A DNA stretch of 50,553 bases, taken from Bacteroidales bacterium UBA4070 (GTDB lineage Bacteria > Bacteroidota > Bacteroidia > Bacteroidales > VadinHA17). The notes beneath the pieces are model-generated. The model had not been told where the DNA came from and did not search any database. It was given only the letters and a program-made list of their open reading frames with translations. The position numbers and the translations under genes are program-made. Numbering within the stretch: the stretch's first letter is position 1; each line of letters begins with the position of its first letter. The stretch lies in NCBI GenBank assembly GCA_002383485.1, contig DFYY01000020.1:1-50553 (forward strand), in the 5' to 3' direction. Shown here piece after piece: positions 31,774-40,860 of the stretch.

Positions 31774-32277
31774 ATGATCAGTGAAATAAAGGTGCAGGAT
31801 CTTAAACCCGAACAGTTCATTGCTGAGAAGGTGAATGAGATAAGGGCCGCCGTGGGCGACGGTACGGCTATCAACGCTCTCTCCGGGGGAGTCGACTCGT
31901 CGGTTGTAACGATGATTGGCCATATGGCGCTGGGCGAAAGACTCAGGACAGTCTTCATTCAGAACGGGCTGATGCGGGAGGGGGAACCCGAAGCTGTTGT
32001 CTCTGTATTTGCGAAACTTGGTGTTAAGGTTGAGATCATCGATGCTCAGCAGGAGTTCCTCGAGGCCCTGCAGGGAATAACCGACCCTGAACAGAAACGC
32101 GAAGCCATCACCCAGACGTTCTACAAAAAGGTTTTCGGACGCATAGTAAGGGAAAGCGGAGCAAGGTATCTTCTTCAGGGCACCATCCTTACCGATGTGG
32201 ATGAGACGGTCACCGGAGTAGTCTCCGTCACCTATAACATAGCCACCAAACCACCATCAACCATAGAAGCAGTCTGA
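31774..32277 (+). pseudogene. GMP synthase ATP-pyrophosphatase subunit with internal in-frame deletion
   Basis: The 167-residue frame begins like the ATP-PPase part of GuaA, with PP-loop LSGGVDSSVVT near residues 36-46, QNGLMREGE and LLQGTILTDVDETV. It then jumps to the extreme C-terminus of the family (VTYNIATKPPSTIEAV, equivalent to the E. coli ending TGKPPATIEWE). About 120-150 residues, including the dimerisation domain that binds XMP, are missing and the two ends are in frame. GTCACC stands on both sides of the junction (about 32210 and 32228), suggesting a short-repeat deletion. It cannot make GMP; a full guaA would have to exist elsewhere. Confidence 0.75.
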
Positions 32278-32280
32278 GGA

Positions 32281-32346
32281 ATTGCGAGTTGCGAGTTGCG
32301 AATTGCGAATTAAATAAAATCGAAGATCGGAATTCGGAATTCGCAA
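32281..32346. repeat. Low-complexity 'GCGAATT' repeat tract
   Basis: TTGCGAGTTGCGAGTTGCGAATTGCGAATT is followed shortly by GGAATTCGGAATTCGCAAATCAC. The 3' part AATTCGCAAATCACA recurs at 48921-48935, and TTTGCGAATTGCGA occurs at 48625-48638. It is a short intergenic repeat family of unknown role, here just after the guaA remnant and abutting folC. Confidence 0.55.
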
Positions 32347-32347
32347 A

Positions 32348-33637
32348 TCACAGGGCATCTGCCACAACAAAAGTTGACCCCCCGATGAATATCATGTCAT
32401 CCGGACCGGCAGCGACCCGCGCTGACCCAAGAGCTTCAGCTACTGAAGAGTAGCTGTCACCGGAAAGACCATACTTCCCGGCCTCAGCCTTCAGAATATC
32501 CGGGTCAAGCGCTCTGGGAACCGAGGCCCGGGTGAAGTAATATTTAGCATCATGCGGGAAGAGAGGCAGCACAGAGGAAAGATCCTTGTCATTTACGAAA
32601 CCTACAACCATGTGCAGGTCCTCTTTCGGCACAGTTTTAATCTGCCTCATCACGTACTCCAGTCCCTCACGGTTGTGCCCCGTATCGCAAACCGTCAGGG
32701 GCGACCGTGACAGCACCTGCCAGCGACCCAGCAACCCCGTATTTGTCACAACCGCAGCCACACCATTTACAAAGTCTTCCTGCTTCAGTCCGAAGCCGGC
32801 TGACAGTGCTTCCGCTGCTGCCGCCACAGTCTGAATATTCTTCTGCTGTGCCAGTCCGCCCAGGGGCGTCTCACCTTTGATCCTGACACCGTCAGCTGGT
32901 CCTGTCAGGGTAAAGTGCCGCATTGCACTTTTTGCCCCAATATGGCCCAGCACGCATCTGTAACGGCTGTCAGCAAAGGTCAGCGGTGCATTAATCGTTT
33001 CTGCCCTTTGCCGGAACACATCACGAGTCTCATCCTGCGTTTCACCAATTATGACGGGCACCCCCTTCTTGATGATACCGGCCTTCTCTCCTGCTACCGC
33101 TGCCAGTGTATCTCCAAGGAATTCCATGTGATCATGTCCTATGTTTGTAATGACTGAAAGCACCGGAGTAATGATGTTCGTGGAATCGAGCCTGCCGCCC
33201 ATGCCCACCTCAATTACAGCAACATCAACCTTCAACCTGGAAAAATAATCAAATGCCATTGCCACAGTCAGCTCGAAGAATGAAGGAGTGACCCTGCGGA
33301 TCAGCCCGTCATGCTCCTCAACGAACCTCACCACCTCATCCTCTCCGATCATAACGCCGTTGACCCTGATCCTCTCCCTGAAATCCTTCAGATGAGGCGA
33401 GGTGTAGAGCCCGGTCCTGTACCCGGCCTCCTGCAAGATCGAGGCAGTCATGTGAGAAACAGAGCCCTTCCCGTTAGTCCCGGCCACATGCACCGAGCGG
33501 AACAGCCGGTGAGGATGCCCGAATGAGCGGTCAAGCTCCAGAGTATTGTCGAGATTGCCCTTGTAGGCTGGCTTCCCGATACGGTGGTATGCCGGCAACA
33601 GGCTGAACAGATATTCTACGGTCTCAGTATACGTCAT
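32348..33637 (-). CDS. folC: Folylpolyglutamate synthase / dihydrofolate synthase
   Basis: A 429-residue Mur-ligase-family enzyme that adds glutamate to folates (and dihydropteroate). The ATP-binding motif VAGTNGKGSVSHM (near residues 51-63) and the folate-loop region SPHLKDFRERIRVNG are present. So are the metal/ATP residues in VGMGGRLDSTN, ITNIGHDHMEFLG and the C-terminal DTGHNREGLEY. Length and order match the bacterial enzyme. It is divergent from phoH, with a TAAATTTG promoter element at 33664-33671. Confidence 0.94.
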   Translation of the reverse strand: MTYTETVEYLFSLLPAYHRIGKPAYKGNLDNTLELDRSFGHPHRLFRSVHVAGTNGKGSVSHMTASILQEAGYRTGLYTSPHLKDFRERIRVNGVMIGEDEVVRFVEEHDGLIRRVTPSFFELTVAMAFDYFSRLKVDVAVIEVGMGGRLDSTNIITPVLSVITNIGHDHMEFLGDTLAAVAGEKAGIIKKGVPVIIGETQDETRDVFRQRAETINAPLTFADSRYRCVLGHIGAKSAMRHFTLTGPADGVRIKGETPLGGLAQQKNIQTVAAAAEALSAGFGLKQEDFVNGVAAVVTNTGLLGRWQVLSRSPLTVCDTGHNREGLEYVMRQIKTVPKEDLHMVVGFVNDKDLSSVLPLFPHDAKYYFTRASVPRALDPDILKAEAGKYGLSGDSYSSVAEALGSARVAAGPDDMIFIGGSTFVVADAL

Positions 33638-33663
33638 GTTAATAACCTTTCTGCGGTTGTTCG

Positions 33664-33671
33664 CAAATTTA
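33664..33671 (-). promoter_or_regulatory. Probable -7 promoter element of folC
   Basis: TAAATTTG on the minus strand, 27 bases before the folC ATG. No clear -33 TTG is seen. Confidence 0.4.
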
Positions 33672-33704
33672 CAAAAAGCGCTTCTCCCGCGGAGGCGGTC
33701 CGGC

Positions 33705-33712
33705 TATCTTTG
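33705..33712 (+). promoter_or_regulatory. Probable -7 promoter element of phoH
   Basis: TATCTTTG matches TAnnTTTG and lies 50 bases before the phoH start. It is back to back with the folC element. Confidence 0.4.
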
Positions 33713-33761
33713 TCACCGGTGATATCTGCGCCGGAGATGACACCCTTTAAACAAATCCGTT

Positions 33762-35099
33762 ATGGCGAAAAAGAAAAAGCAAAAAAAAATTTTTATTCTC
33801 GACACCAATGTGTTGCTGCATGACTATACATGCATCTACAATTTTGAGGAAAACGATGTGGTCATACCCATCGTGGTGCTGGAAGAGCTTGACAAGTTCA
33901 AGCGCGGCAATGACATGATCAACTTCCACGCGCGGGAGTTTACCCGCGAGCTCGACAAGATAGCGGGCGACATGCTTCTTACAGGTCCCATCCCCCTGGG
34001 CGAGAAGCTTGGGACACTTCATATCGAGACCGGCAAACAGTTTTCAGACAGGGTTTCAGAGTCCTTTCCGGAAAGAACACCGGATCACCGTATACTGGCA
34101 ATAGCCGACTACATCACACAGGAGAACAAGGACAAGGTGGTCGTCCTGATCACCAAGGACATCAATCTCAGGATGAAGGCAAAGTCGGTGGGCGTCATGG
34201 CCGAAGACTACCAGAACGATAAGGTTGCCAATCTTGATGACCTCTACAAGGGTATCAAGATCATAGAGAACACTGACCATTCACTTATCAGCAAACTCTA
34301 TGAGCAGCCGGATGGCGTTCCCGCTACGGAGCTGAAAGTGAAGGATATTGAGCCGGGGCATCATTTCTATATCCTTCGCAACACCAACAGCAGTGCGCTT
34401 GCCCACTATAATCCCGCCACCAAAATGCTGGTTAGGGTGCTGAAGCAGACCACATATGGCATTGATCCCCGTAACGCCGAGCAGACATTCGCGCTGGACG
34501 CGCTCTGCAATCCCGATATTCAGCTTATCTCCCTCACCGGCAAGGCCGGCACGGGCAAGACCCTCCTGGCCCTCGCGGCTGCGCTGCACCAGCACAAGCG
34601 CTACAAACAGATTTTCCTGGCAAGGCCGATAGTGCCGCTCGCAAACCGCGACATGGGATTTCTCCCCGGAGATGTTAAAGAGAAGATGGATCCCTACATG
34701 CAGCCTCTCTTCGATAACCTGACTGTCATCAAGCACCGCTTCAGCGCCCAGAGCCCCGAGTTCATCCGGATAAATGACATGATCAAGGACGAGAAGCTTG
34801 TCATCACACCCCTGGCTTATATCAGGGGACGAAGCCTATCCAACATCTTCTTCATTGTCGACGAGGCGCAGAACCTCACTCCCCACGAGGTGAAAACCAT
34901 TATAACCAGGGCCGGGGAGGGAACAAAGATGATCTTTACCGGAGACATTGAACAGATTGACTCTCCCTACCTGGACTCGGGATCAAACGGACTAAGCTAC
35001 CTGTCAGACAAGATGAAAGGCCTCGATCTGTTTGCCCACGTTCACCTGGTGAAGGGAGAAAGAAGCTTCCTCGCGGAACTGGCAAGCAGGCTGCTCTAG
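33762..35099 (+). CDS. PhoH-family ATPase with N-terminal PIN domain
   Basis: A 445-residue cytoplasmic protein. A PIN nuclease-type domain occupies about 8-155 (FILDTNVLLHD; IVVLEELDKFKRG; RILAIADYI; VLITKDINLRMKA), with the acidic residues expected at the metal site. The PhoH ATPase domain follows, with P-loop GKAGTGKT at 260-267, RPIVPLANRDMGFLPGD and Walker B IFFIVDEAQNLTPHEVK. Such PhoH2/YlaK-type proteins are linked to RNA unwinding and cleavage. The first ten residues are strongly basic (KKKKQKK). It is followed 48 bases later by mtaB on the same strand. Confidence 0.92.
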   Translation: MAKKKKQKKIFILDTNVLLHDYTCIYNFEENDVVIPIVVLEELDKFKRGNDMINFHAREFTRELDKIAGDMLLTGPIPLGEKLGTLHIETGKQFSDRVSESFPERTPDHRILAIADYITQENKDKVVVLITKDINLRMKAKSVGVMAEDYQNDKVANLDDLYKGIKIIENTDHSLISKLYEQPDGVPATELKVKDIEPGHHFYILRNTNSSALAHYNPATKMLVRVLKQTTYGIDPRNAEQTFALDALCNPDIQLISLTGKAGTGKTLLALAAALHQHKRYKQIFLARPIVPLANRDMGFLPGDVKEKMDPYMQPLFDNLTVIKHRFSAQSPEFIRINDMIKDEKLVITPLAYIRGRSLSNIFFIVDEAQNLTPHEVKTIITRAGEGTKMIFTGDIEQIDSPYLDSGSNGLSYLSDKMKGLDLFAHVHLVKGERSFLAELASRLL

Positions 35100-35147
35100 A
35101 CCGGCTTTTTTGACTATTTTTACAGCCGGAACATAAACCTTTTAGTA

Positions 35148-36455
35148 TTGAAGAGGAAAGTAGCGTTTCACACACTGGGATGCAAACTTAATTTTGCCGA
35201 AACTTCCACTCTGGCCCGGACCTTTCCCGAAAATAAGTTCGAGAGGGTTTCACCTGACAGCCATGCAGATATCTATGTCATCAACACATGTACCGTCACC
35301 GAGGCTGCTGACCGAAAGTGCAGGCAATCTGTCCGTAAGTTCATCCATAATAACCCGGACGCCTTCATCGCCGTAGTGGGATGCTACGCACAGCTGAGAC
35401 AGGAAGAAGCCGCCGCCATCGAGGGGGTGGACCTTGTGCTCGGCACCTATGAAAAGTTCGACATCGCTTCCTATATTAATAACATTGAGAAGCGGACCAT
35501 ACCTGAGATTCACTCATGTGAAAGGATTGAAACTGAGGGATTCATGTCCTCATGGTCAGCGGGCGACAGGACTCGGTCATTTCTAAAGGTACAGGACGGA
35601 TGTGACTACCATTGCTCTTATTGTACAGTCCCCCTTGCGAGAGGCAACAGCAGAAACCCTCCCATAACCGAGATTGTTTCTGAGGCAAGGGCAATAGTCG
35701 GGTCCGGAGTCAGAGAGATCGTACTCACGGGTGTCAATGTGGGCGATTTCGGAAAAAGTACCGGCGAGTCTCTTGAACAGCTGCTCTCGCACCTCGTGAA
35801 GATTGATGGGCTACAGCGACTGAGACTCTCATCCATCGAGCCAAACCTGGTCACTGACCCGATTATAGAGATGATAGCATCTGAAAAGGTCCTTTTGCCT
35901 CATATACACATGCCGCTGCAGAGCGGGAATGACAGGATTCTGGGACTTATGAGGCGACGGTACCGACGTGAGGTCTTCCTTGACAGGGTGATGAAGATAC
36001 GGGAAAAAATACCCTATGCCGGGATAGGTGCTGACATGATTGTTGGGTTCCCTGGCGAGACTGAGGAAGATCATGCTGATACATGTAATTTCATCGGGAG
36101 CCTGCCTCTCTCCTATCTCCATGTTTTCGCCTATTCACCAAGGCCCGGCACCCCGGCAGCCGATATGCCAGGCAAGGTGACCAAACAGGAAAAGGAAAAA
36201 CGCAGCAGGCAACTGATCAAACTGTCGGAAAGCCGGCGTATACAGTTCATGCGCGGTGCATCCGGACAGGTGCAGGAGGTGCTCTTTGAACAGAAAGGGG
36301 CTGACGGAATGGTGGCAGGACTGACAGGCAACTATATCAGGGTGATCACCCCCTGGGTCAAAGGCCTCCCGGGAACAGTGCGGCAGGTCAGGCTGACAAC
36401 CCTGCGTGACGACTCATCAATGAACGGAAAACTCATTCAGACTGACAGCATATGA
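35148..36455 (+). CDS. mtaB: tRNA t6A37 methylthiotransferase
   Basis: A 435-residue radical-SAM enzyme that converts t6A to ms2t6A at position 37 of ANN-decoding tRNAs. The N-terminal UPF0004 cluster cysteines are Cys12, Cys48 and Cys79. The radical-SAM motif GCDYHCSYC places Cys152, Cys156 and Cys159. A C-terminal TRAM-like region (EVLFEQKGADGMVAGLTGNY) is present. Translation starts at a TTG: MKRKVAFHTLGCKLN matches the normal start of the family and no ATG is available. Its stop overlaps the following acyltransferase start (ATGA). Confidence 0.93.
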   Translation: MKRKVAFHTLGCKLNFAETSTLARTFPENKFERVSPDSHADIYVINTCTVTEAADRKCRQSVRKFIHNNPDAFIAVVGCYAQLRQEEAAAIEGVDLVLGTYEKFDIASYINNIEKRTIPEIHSCERIETEGFMSSWSAGDRTRSFLKVQDGCDYHCSYCTVPLARGNSRNPPITEIVSEARAIVGSGVREIVLTGVNVGDFGKSTGESLEQLLSHLVKIDGLQRLRLSSIEPNLVTDPIIEMIASEKVLLPHIHMPLQSGNDRILGLMRRRYRREVFLDRVMKIREKIPYAGIGADMIVGFPGETEEDHADTCNFIGSLPLSYLHVFAYSPRPGTPAADMPGKVTKQEKEKRSRQLIKLSESRRIQFMRGASGQVQEVLFEQKGADGMVAGLTGNYIRVITPWVKGLPGTVRQVRLTTLRDDSSMNGKLIQTDSI

Positions 36456-37336
36456 AACGTGCAGGCTATTATTTGTTCGTTGCCCTGAGCTACATCATAA
36501 CCCTGCTCCCGATGAGGGTTCTGTTCTTTCTTTCCGACCTGCTCTGCCCTGTAATGTATCACCTGGTACGGTACCGACGACAAGTTGTTGAGAAGAACCT
36601 CAGAAACGCTTTCCCTGAAAAGAGCCCGGAAGAACGCAAACAGATTGAGAAAAGATTCTACAGTCATCTCACTGATATGTTCTTTGAGACTCTCAAGGCC
36701 ATGCACTTTACGCCCGAGCGGATGAAACGGCGCTTTTTCGTGCCTGACACATCACTTACCGACCGCTTTTACAGCGAAGGACGCGACGTGGTGGCACTCT
36801 CCAGCCACTACAACAACTGGGAGTGGCTCTCATCAATGCGACTCTCAACTAAACACAAGCCCATCACAATCTATAAGCCATTAAAAAACAAGGACTTTGA
36901 CCGTTATATGCTCAGGTTAAGATCCCGGTTCGGAGTATGCGTCACCCCGATGAGCCACATAATCAGGGACCTGGTGAAATGCAGAAGCGAAAAGATACTG
37001 ACGCTATCAGGATTCATTAGTGATCAGACCCCTCCAAGGGATGATATCTCATACTGGACCACCTTCCTTAACCAGGACACCGCATTCTACAGGGGTGCAG
37101 AGAAGGTGGCGGTGAAGTATGACATGCCGGTCATCTTCATGCACATAATCAAGAAGAAGCGGGGATTTTACGAGCTGGAGTACAGCCTCATCTCCGAACA
37201 TCCGGGGGAGGAAGAACCCAACGCCATCACCTCCAGCTATGCAGCCATGCTGGAGAAGATCATAAGGGAAAAACCTGAGTACTGGCTGTGGAGCCATCGA
37301 AGGTGGAAACACAAAAGACCTGTGCAAAATGACTAA
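36452..37336 (+). CDS. Lipid A acyltransferase family protein (LpxL/HtrB type)
   Basis: A 294-residue inner-membrane acyltransferase. It starts with a membrane helix (YYLFVALSYIITLLPMRVLF) and shows the family's HX4(D/E) motif in SSHYNNWEW (His near residue 117). Also visible are the fixed segment LSGFISDQTPP and the C-terminal YWLWSHRRWKHKRP. It transfers a secondary acyl chain to lipid A precursors. It is coupled by 4 bases to mtaB upstream and by 8 bases to the glycosyltransferase downstream. Confidence 0.9.
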   Translation: MKRAGYYLFVALSYIITLLPMRVLFFLSDLLCPVMYHLVRYRRQVVEKNLRNAFPEKSPEERKQIEKRFYSHLTDMFFETLKAMHFTPERMKRRFFVPDTSLTDRFYSEGRDVVALSSHYNNWEWLSSMRLSTKHKPITIYKPLKNKDFDRYMLRLRSRFGVCVTPMSHIIRDLVKCRSEKILTLSGFISDQTPPRDDISYWTTFLNQDTAFYRGAEKVAVKYDMPVIFMHIIKKKRGFYELEYSLISEHPGEEEPNAITSSYAAMLEKIIREKPEYWLWSHRRWKHKRPVQND

Positions 37337-38354
37337 GACAGCTGTTGTCATACTTAACTGGAACGGGAGGTCCTTCCTTGAACAGTTCTTACCGGAAGTG
37401 GTGAAGCATACCCTCGCACCTGAAACTGAAGTTATCGTTGCCGACAACGGATCAGAGGATGACTCGGTGGAATGGGTCACCACCAACCAGCCGGAGGTCA
37501 GGGTCATAAGCCTGGGCAGCAACCATGGCTATGCCGGAGGATACAACAGGGCGCTGAAACAGATAGAAGCGGAATTTTATATCCTCCTCAACTCGGACGT
37601 ACTTGTCGAGGCCGGATGGGCGGAGAAACTGATCACCTTCATGGTGATGCATCCCAATGTAGGGGCATGCCAGCCTAAAATCAGATCATACTCCAATACC
37701 GGATCATTTGAATATGCAGGTGCCGCGGGCGGATACATTGACAGGCTGGGATACCCGTTCTGCAGGGGGCGGATTTTCGAAACCATTGAGGATGACCACG
37801 GCCAGTACAACGACACCCGTGAGATATTCTGGGCATCCGGGTCGTGCATCGCAGTGAGGGGCGCAGCATTTGACCAGTGCGACGGCTTCGACGAGTCGTT
37901 TTTTGTCCACATGGAAGAGATTGACCTCTGCTGGAGGATGCAGAACGCCGGCTATACAGTTTGCTACTTCCCGCATTCAGTGGTTTATCACGTTGGCGGC
38001 GGCACACTTGGCTACGGTTCTCCGGCAAAGATTTACTACAACTTCCGGAACAGCCTGATCATGCTGGCAAAGAATCTTCCTGCAAAACATCTGCACAGAA
38101 CCATCCTTGCAAGGCAACTGCTGGACGGTCTTGCATGGCTGATGCTGCTGGTCCGTGAAGGCAGGCCGGCTGCAGCCGCGGTGGTGAGGGCACACAGGGA
38201 CTTTCGCAGGCAACAATCGGCAATCAAAACATTCAGAACCCTGACTCCCAATCCTGGAATTTTCCACACACCTCACACCGTGATGAACAAATACCTCCTT
38301 TTTGAGTATTATATACGCGGAAGAAAAAAATTTCCCGAACTGAAGTGGACCTGA
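37329..38354 (+). CDS. Family 2 glycosyltransferase, rhamnosyltransferase-like
   Basis: A 341-residue GT-A enzyme with VILNWNGRSFL at the N-terminus, VADNGSEDDS, the metal site LLNSDVLVEAGW and the acceptor region WASGSCIAVRGAAFDQCDGF followed by HMEEIDLCWRMQNAGY. The last part is typical of the GT2 group that includes rhamnosyl- and galactofuranosyltransferases. There are no strong membrane helices. Its position after a lipid A acyltransferase suggests a role in cell-surface glycan or LPS assembly. The sugar is not predictable. Confidence 0.88.
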   Translation: MTKTAVVILNWNGRSFLEQFLPEVVKHTLAPETEVIVADNGSEDDSVEWVTTNQPEVRVISLGSNHGYAGGYNRALKQIEAEFYILLNSDVLVEAGWAEKLITFMVMHPNVGACQPKIRSYSNTGSFEYAGAAGGYIDRLGYPFCRGRIFETIEDDHGQYNDTREIFWASGSCIAVRGAAFDQCDGFDESFFVHMEEIDLCWRMQNAGYTVCYFPHSVVYHVGGGTLGYGSPAKIYYNFRNSLIMLAKNLPAKHLHRTILARQLLDGLAWLMLLVREGRPAAAAVVRAHRDFRRQQSAIKTFRTLTPNPGIFHTPHTVMNKYLLFEYYIRGRKKFPELKWT

Positions 38355-39511
38355 CCAGAAGACAACAAATGGCAATTTTCCTGACGGTGGTACTGACCGC
38401 CTACATACTTACGAATTTTTACCTGTGGTTTAAAGGCCGCAGGGCACTATCGGGAGCGGGTATGAGCACCACATTATACAATGTAGTGTTCATTTCCCTG
38501 GCATCTACCTATATACTGGGAAAATTCCTGGAGCACTCCTATTCCAGCCTGTTCACTGACATTCTCAGCGTAATCGGCGGATTCTGGATGGCGTTCATGC
38601 TGTACGGCTTCCTCGCATGGCTGACCGCTGATATCCTGCTGCTGATACAGAAACCGTTTCACCTCATTTCGCCTGAAACACTCCCGAAGCTGAGATTATG
38701 GCTTTTTGCAGGAGTAACATCCGGCATCATACTGCTTATAATCATCGGGTTCTTTACCGCCATCAGCCCGGTGACCAGCAGATACGTTATTGAAACAGAC
38801 AAGAAATTTGCCGGCGGAAGCGAGCAACTGCGAATAGTTGCAGTATCTGACATTCACCTCGGAAGCGTCATCAGGAAAAGAAGCATGAGGCATCTCTCGG
38901 AGATGATAACCAGGGAGAATCCTGACCTGGTGCTGTTCCTTGGTGACATAATCGACGGAAGCATCGGGCCGGTGCTGCGCGGCGACCTGCTTTCATCCCT
39001 GCAGCTTCCGGATCTGCGTTACGGTAACTACGCAATCACCGGAAACCATGAGTTCATAGGCGATCTGCACAAATCGATTCCATATATTGAAAGCAAAGGT
39101 ATCAGGGTACTGAAAGATGAAGTGATCAGACTGGATAACGGAGTTCAGATAATCGGACGCATCGACCGGACTGCCATGCACACCCCCGGAAGCAAACGCA
39201 CATCACTTGATACACTTTTGTCTGGTATAGACAGGAACGCTCCTGTAATCCTTCTTGACCACCAGCCTTATGATCTGGCAGCTCTGGCAGCCACACCGGT
39301 TGACCTTCAGCTGTCCGGGCATACGCACAACGGGCAGATGTGGCCCATCAACCTGATTACTGACAGCATGTTCGAGCTTAGTCACGGCCACAGGATGTTC
39401 GGTAAAACACACGTGATAGTCTCCTCCGGCTTCGGTCTCTGGGGTCCGCGCATGCGTCTCGGCACCAGGGCGGAGATTCTTTCGATAACGCTAAAGGGAA
39501 GGTCAGAGTAA
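38345..39511 (+). CDS. Membrane-anchored metallophosphoesterase
   Basis: A 388-residue protein with four N-terminal membrane helices (about 8-145) and a YkuE/YaeI-type calcineurin-like phosphoesterase domain. Metal-binding motifs are VSDIHLGS, FLGDIIDG, TGNHEF and SGHTHNGQMWP. The GTG start at 38345 overlaps the glycosyltransferase stop by 10 bases. An ATG at 38369 would remove the two arginines before the first helix and is the alternative. Some relatives act on lipid-linked UDP-sugars or on envelope phosphoesters. The gene converges on murF, overlapping it by 9 bases. Confidence 0.87.
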   Translation: MDLTRRQQMAIFLTVVLTAYILTNFYLWFKGRRALSGAGMSTTLYNVVFISLASTYILGKFLEHSYSSLFTDILSVIGGFWMAFMLYGFLAWLTADILLLIQKPFHLISPETLPKLRLWLFAGVTSGIILLIIIGFFTAISPVTSRYVIETDKKFAGGSEQLRIVAVSDIHLGSVIRKRSMRHLSEMITRENPDLVLFLGDIIDGSIGPVLRGDLLSSLQLPDLRYGNYAITGNHEFIGDLHKSIPYIESKGIRVLKDEVIRLDNGVQIIGRIDRTAMHTPGSKRTSLDTLLSGIDRNAPVILLDHQPYDLAALAATPVDLQLSGHTHNGQMWPINLITDSMFELSHGHRMFGKTHVIVSSGFGLWGPRMRLGTRAEILSITLKGRSE

Positions 39512-40798
39512 GGGGTATACCTTCTCCAGCGCCATCCCCCTGGATCCCTTGACCAGTACTGTGTAACCCTCCGGGTTCTCCGAGCGCAGCCATTTGGCAA
39601 CCGCTTCTGATGACCCGAACAGCCGTGCAGGAAAGTCAGCTGCCGCCTCGCCGAAAAGAGGACCCACAAGCACCGCCATAATGCCTTCCATCTGCCTCAG
39701 CTGCCTGATCACGGCAGCATGGCCTGATACACTCTCACTGCCAAGCTCCAGCATGTCACCCAGGATAACCATCTTTCTCTCTGCCTTCAGTGCAGCAAAG
39801 GAGGCTATTGCCTTCTCCATGCTGGAGGGATTTGCATTGTATGCATCGCGGATGACAGTGTTCCTTCCGGTTTCAGTCACCTGTGACCGGTTGTTGGCAG
39901 GCCTGTATGTTGAGACAGCATCCACAATTTCTTCTGCCGGAACATCGAAGAGCAATCCTGCCGCCATTGCAGCCCTCACATTGTCAAGATTGTATGAACC
40001 GAAAAGCCCGGTGTCAAAACGGAATTCCTTACCGTCAATAATCGCCTCAACACTGAGGAGCATCCCTTCACCCTTCGCAGCCTGTGCCGTAAGAGAATGA
40101 TTGCCGGGCGCAGAGTAGGGCACCTGGCTGACTATCCCTGCTGCCAGCTCACTCAGGATGGGGTTGTCATCGTTAAATATTACGGTCCCCCCGCTCAGTC
40201 TCAACGACTGGTATAATTCAGATTTGGCCTTCCGGACATTCTCAAAGGATCCGAATCCCTCAATATGTGCCGTACCTATATTGGTAATGATACCGTGAGT
40301 GGGCTTTGCTGTCTCACAGAGAGCGGCTATCTCGCCGACATGGTTTGCTCCCATCTCCACCACCAGGAAGGCGGCATCATCAGGCGCACTGAGCAGCGTC
40401 AGCGGCACCCCGATGTGATTGTTTAAGTTCCCGGCCGTGCTGTGTACCCTGCCCTTGCGCGACAGAACAGCTGTGAGCAATTCCTTGGTTGTGGTCTTTC
40501 CGTTGGTGCCGGTGATGCCAATGACCGGCATCTGCAGTCTGTGACGGTGACAGGCCGCCAGGGCAGCCATGGTCTCAAGCACATCGTTAACAACTATTAT
40601 CCTCTCGCCGCAGAGCGAAGGATCATCCACCACCGCTGCCAGAGCCCCTTCACCGAGCGCCGCGACAGCGTGACGGTTACCGTCATGGGTCGGCCCTTTC
40701 AGGGCAAAAAAGATCTCACCCTTCCTGACCGACCTTGAATCTGTTGTTACCCCCGCTGAGTTGCGGAACAGTGCATATAGCCTTTCAATCTCCATCAC
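39503..40798 (-). CDS. murF: UDP-MurNAc-tripeptide:D-Ala-D-Ala ligase
   Basis: A 431-residue Mur ligase that adds D-Ala-D-Ala to the cytoplasmic peptidoglycan precursor. It has the N-terminal substrate domain (GVTTDSRSVRKGEIFFALKG), the P-loop VIGITGTNGKTTTKE (near 92-106), LVVEMGANHVGEIAAL, FNDDNPILSEL and the C-terminal domain with RDAYNANPSSM and ILGDMLELG. It lies downstream of gldJ, a neighbour relation also seen in flavobacteria as far as I recall. The two are separated by a terminator hairpin. Confidence 0.95.
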   Translation of the reverse strand: MMEIERLYALFRNSAGVTTDSRSVRKGEIFFALKGPTHDGNRHAVAALGEGALAAVVDDPSLCGERIIVVNDVLETMAALAACHRHRLQMPVIGITGTNGKTTTKELLTAVLSRKGRVHSTAGNLNNHIGVPLTLLSAPDDAAFLVVEMGANHVGEIAALCETAKPTHGIITNIGTAHIEGFGSFENVRKAKSELYQSLRLSGGTVIFNDDNPILSELAAGIVSQVPYSAPGNHSLTAQAAKGEGMLLSVEAIIDGKEFRFDTGLFGSYNLDNVRAAMAAGLLFDVPAEEIVDAVSTYRPANNRSQVTETGRNTVIRDAYNANPSSMEKAIASFAALKAERKMVILGDMLELGSESVSGHAAVIRQLRQMEGIMAVLVGPLFGEAAADFPARLFGSSEAVAKWLRSENPEGYTVLVKGSRGMALEKVYPLL

Positions 40799-40803
40799 GT
40801 TCT

Positions 40804-40838
40804 AAAAAGAAGCCTCATTACTTTCGATAATGAGGCTT
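40804..40838 (-). terminator. Terminator after gldJ
   Basis: AAGCCTCATTA (40810-40820) and TAATGAGGCTT (40828-40838) form an 11-bp stem with a 7-base loop, followed on the minus strand by C and five T. The murF ATG is only 6 bases beyond it. murF must then use read-through or a promoter overlapping the hairpin. Confidence 0.8.
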
Positions 40839-40860
40839 TATACTATACCTATATTATATA

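Noticed and set aside
35101..35129. Terminator between phoH and mtaB (CCGGCT ... AGCCGG)
   Set aside because: Only a 6-bp stem with a 17-base loop and no T tract after it. It may be chance and the genes may be co-transcribed.
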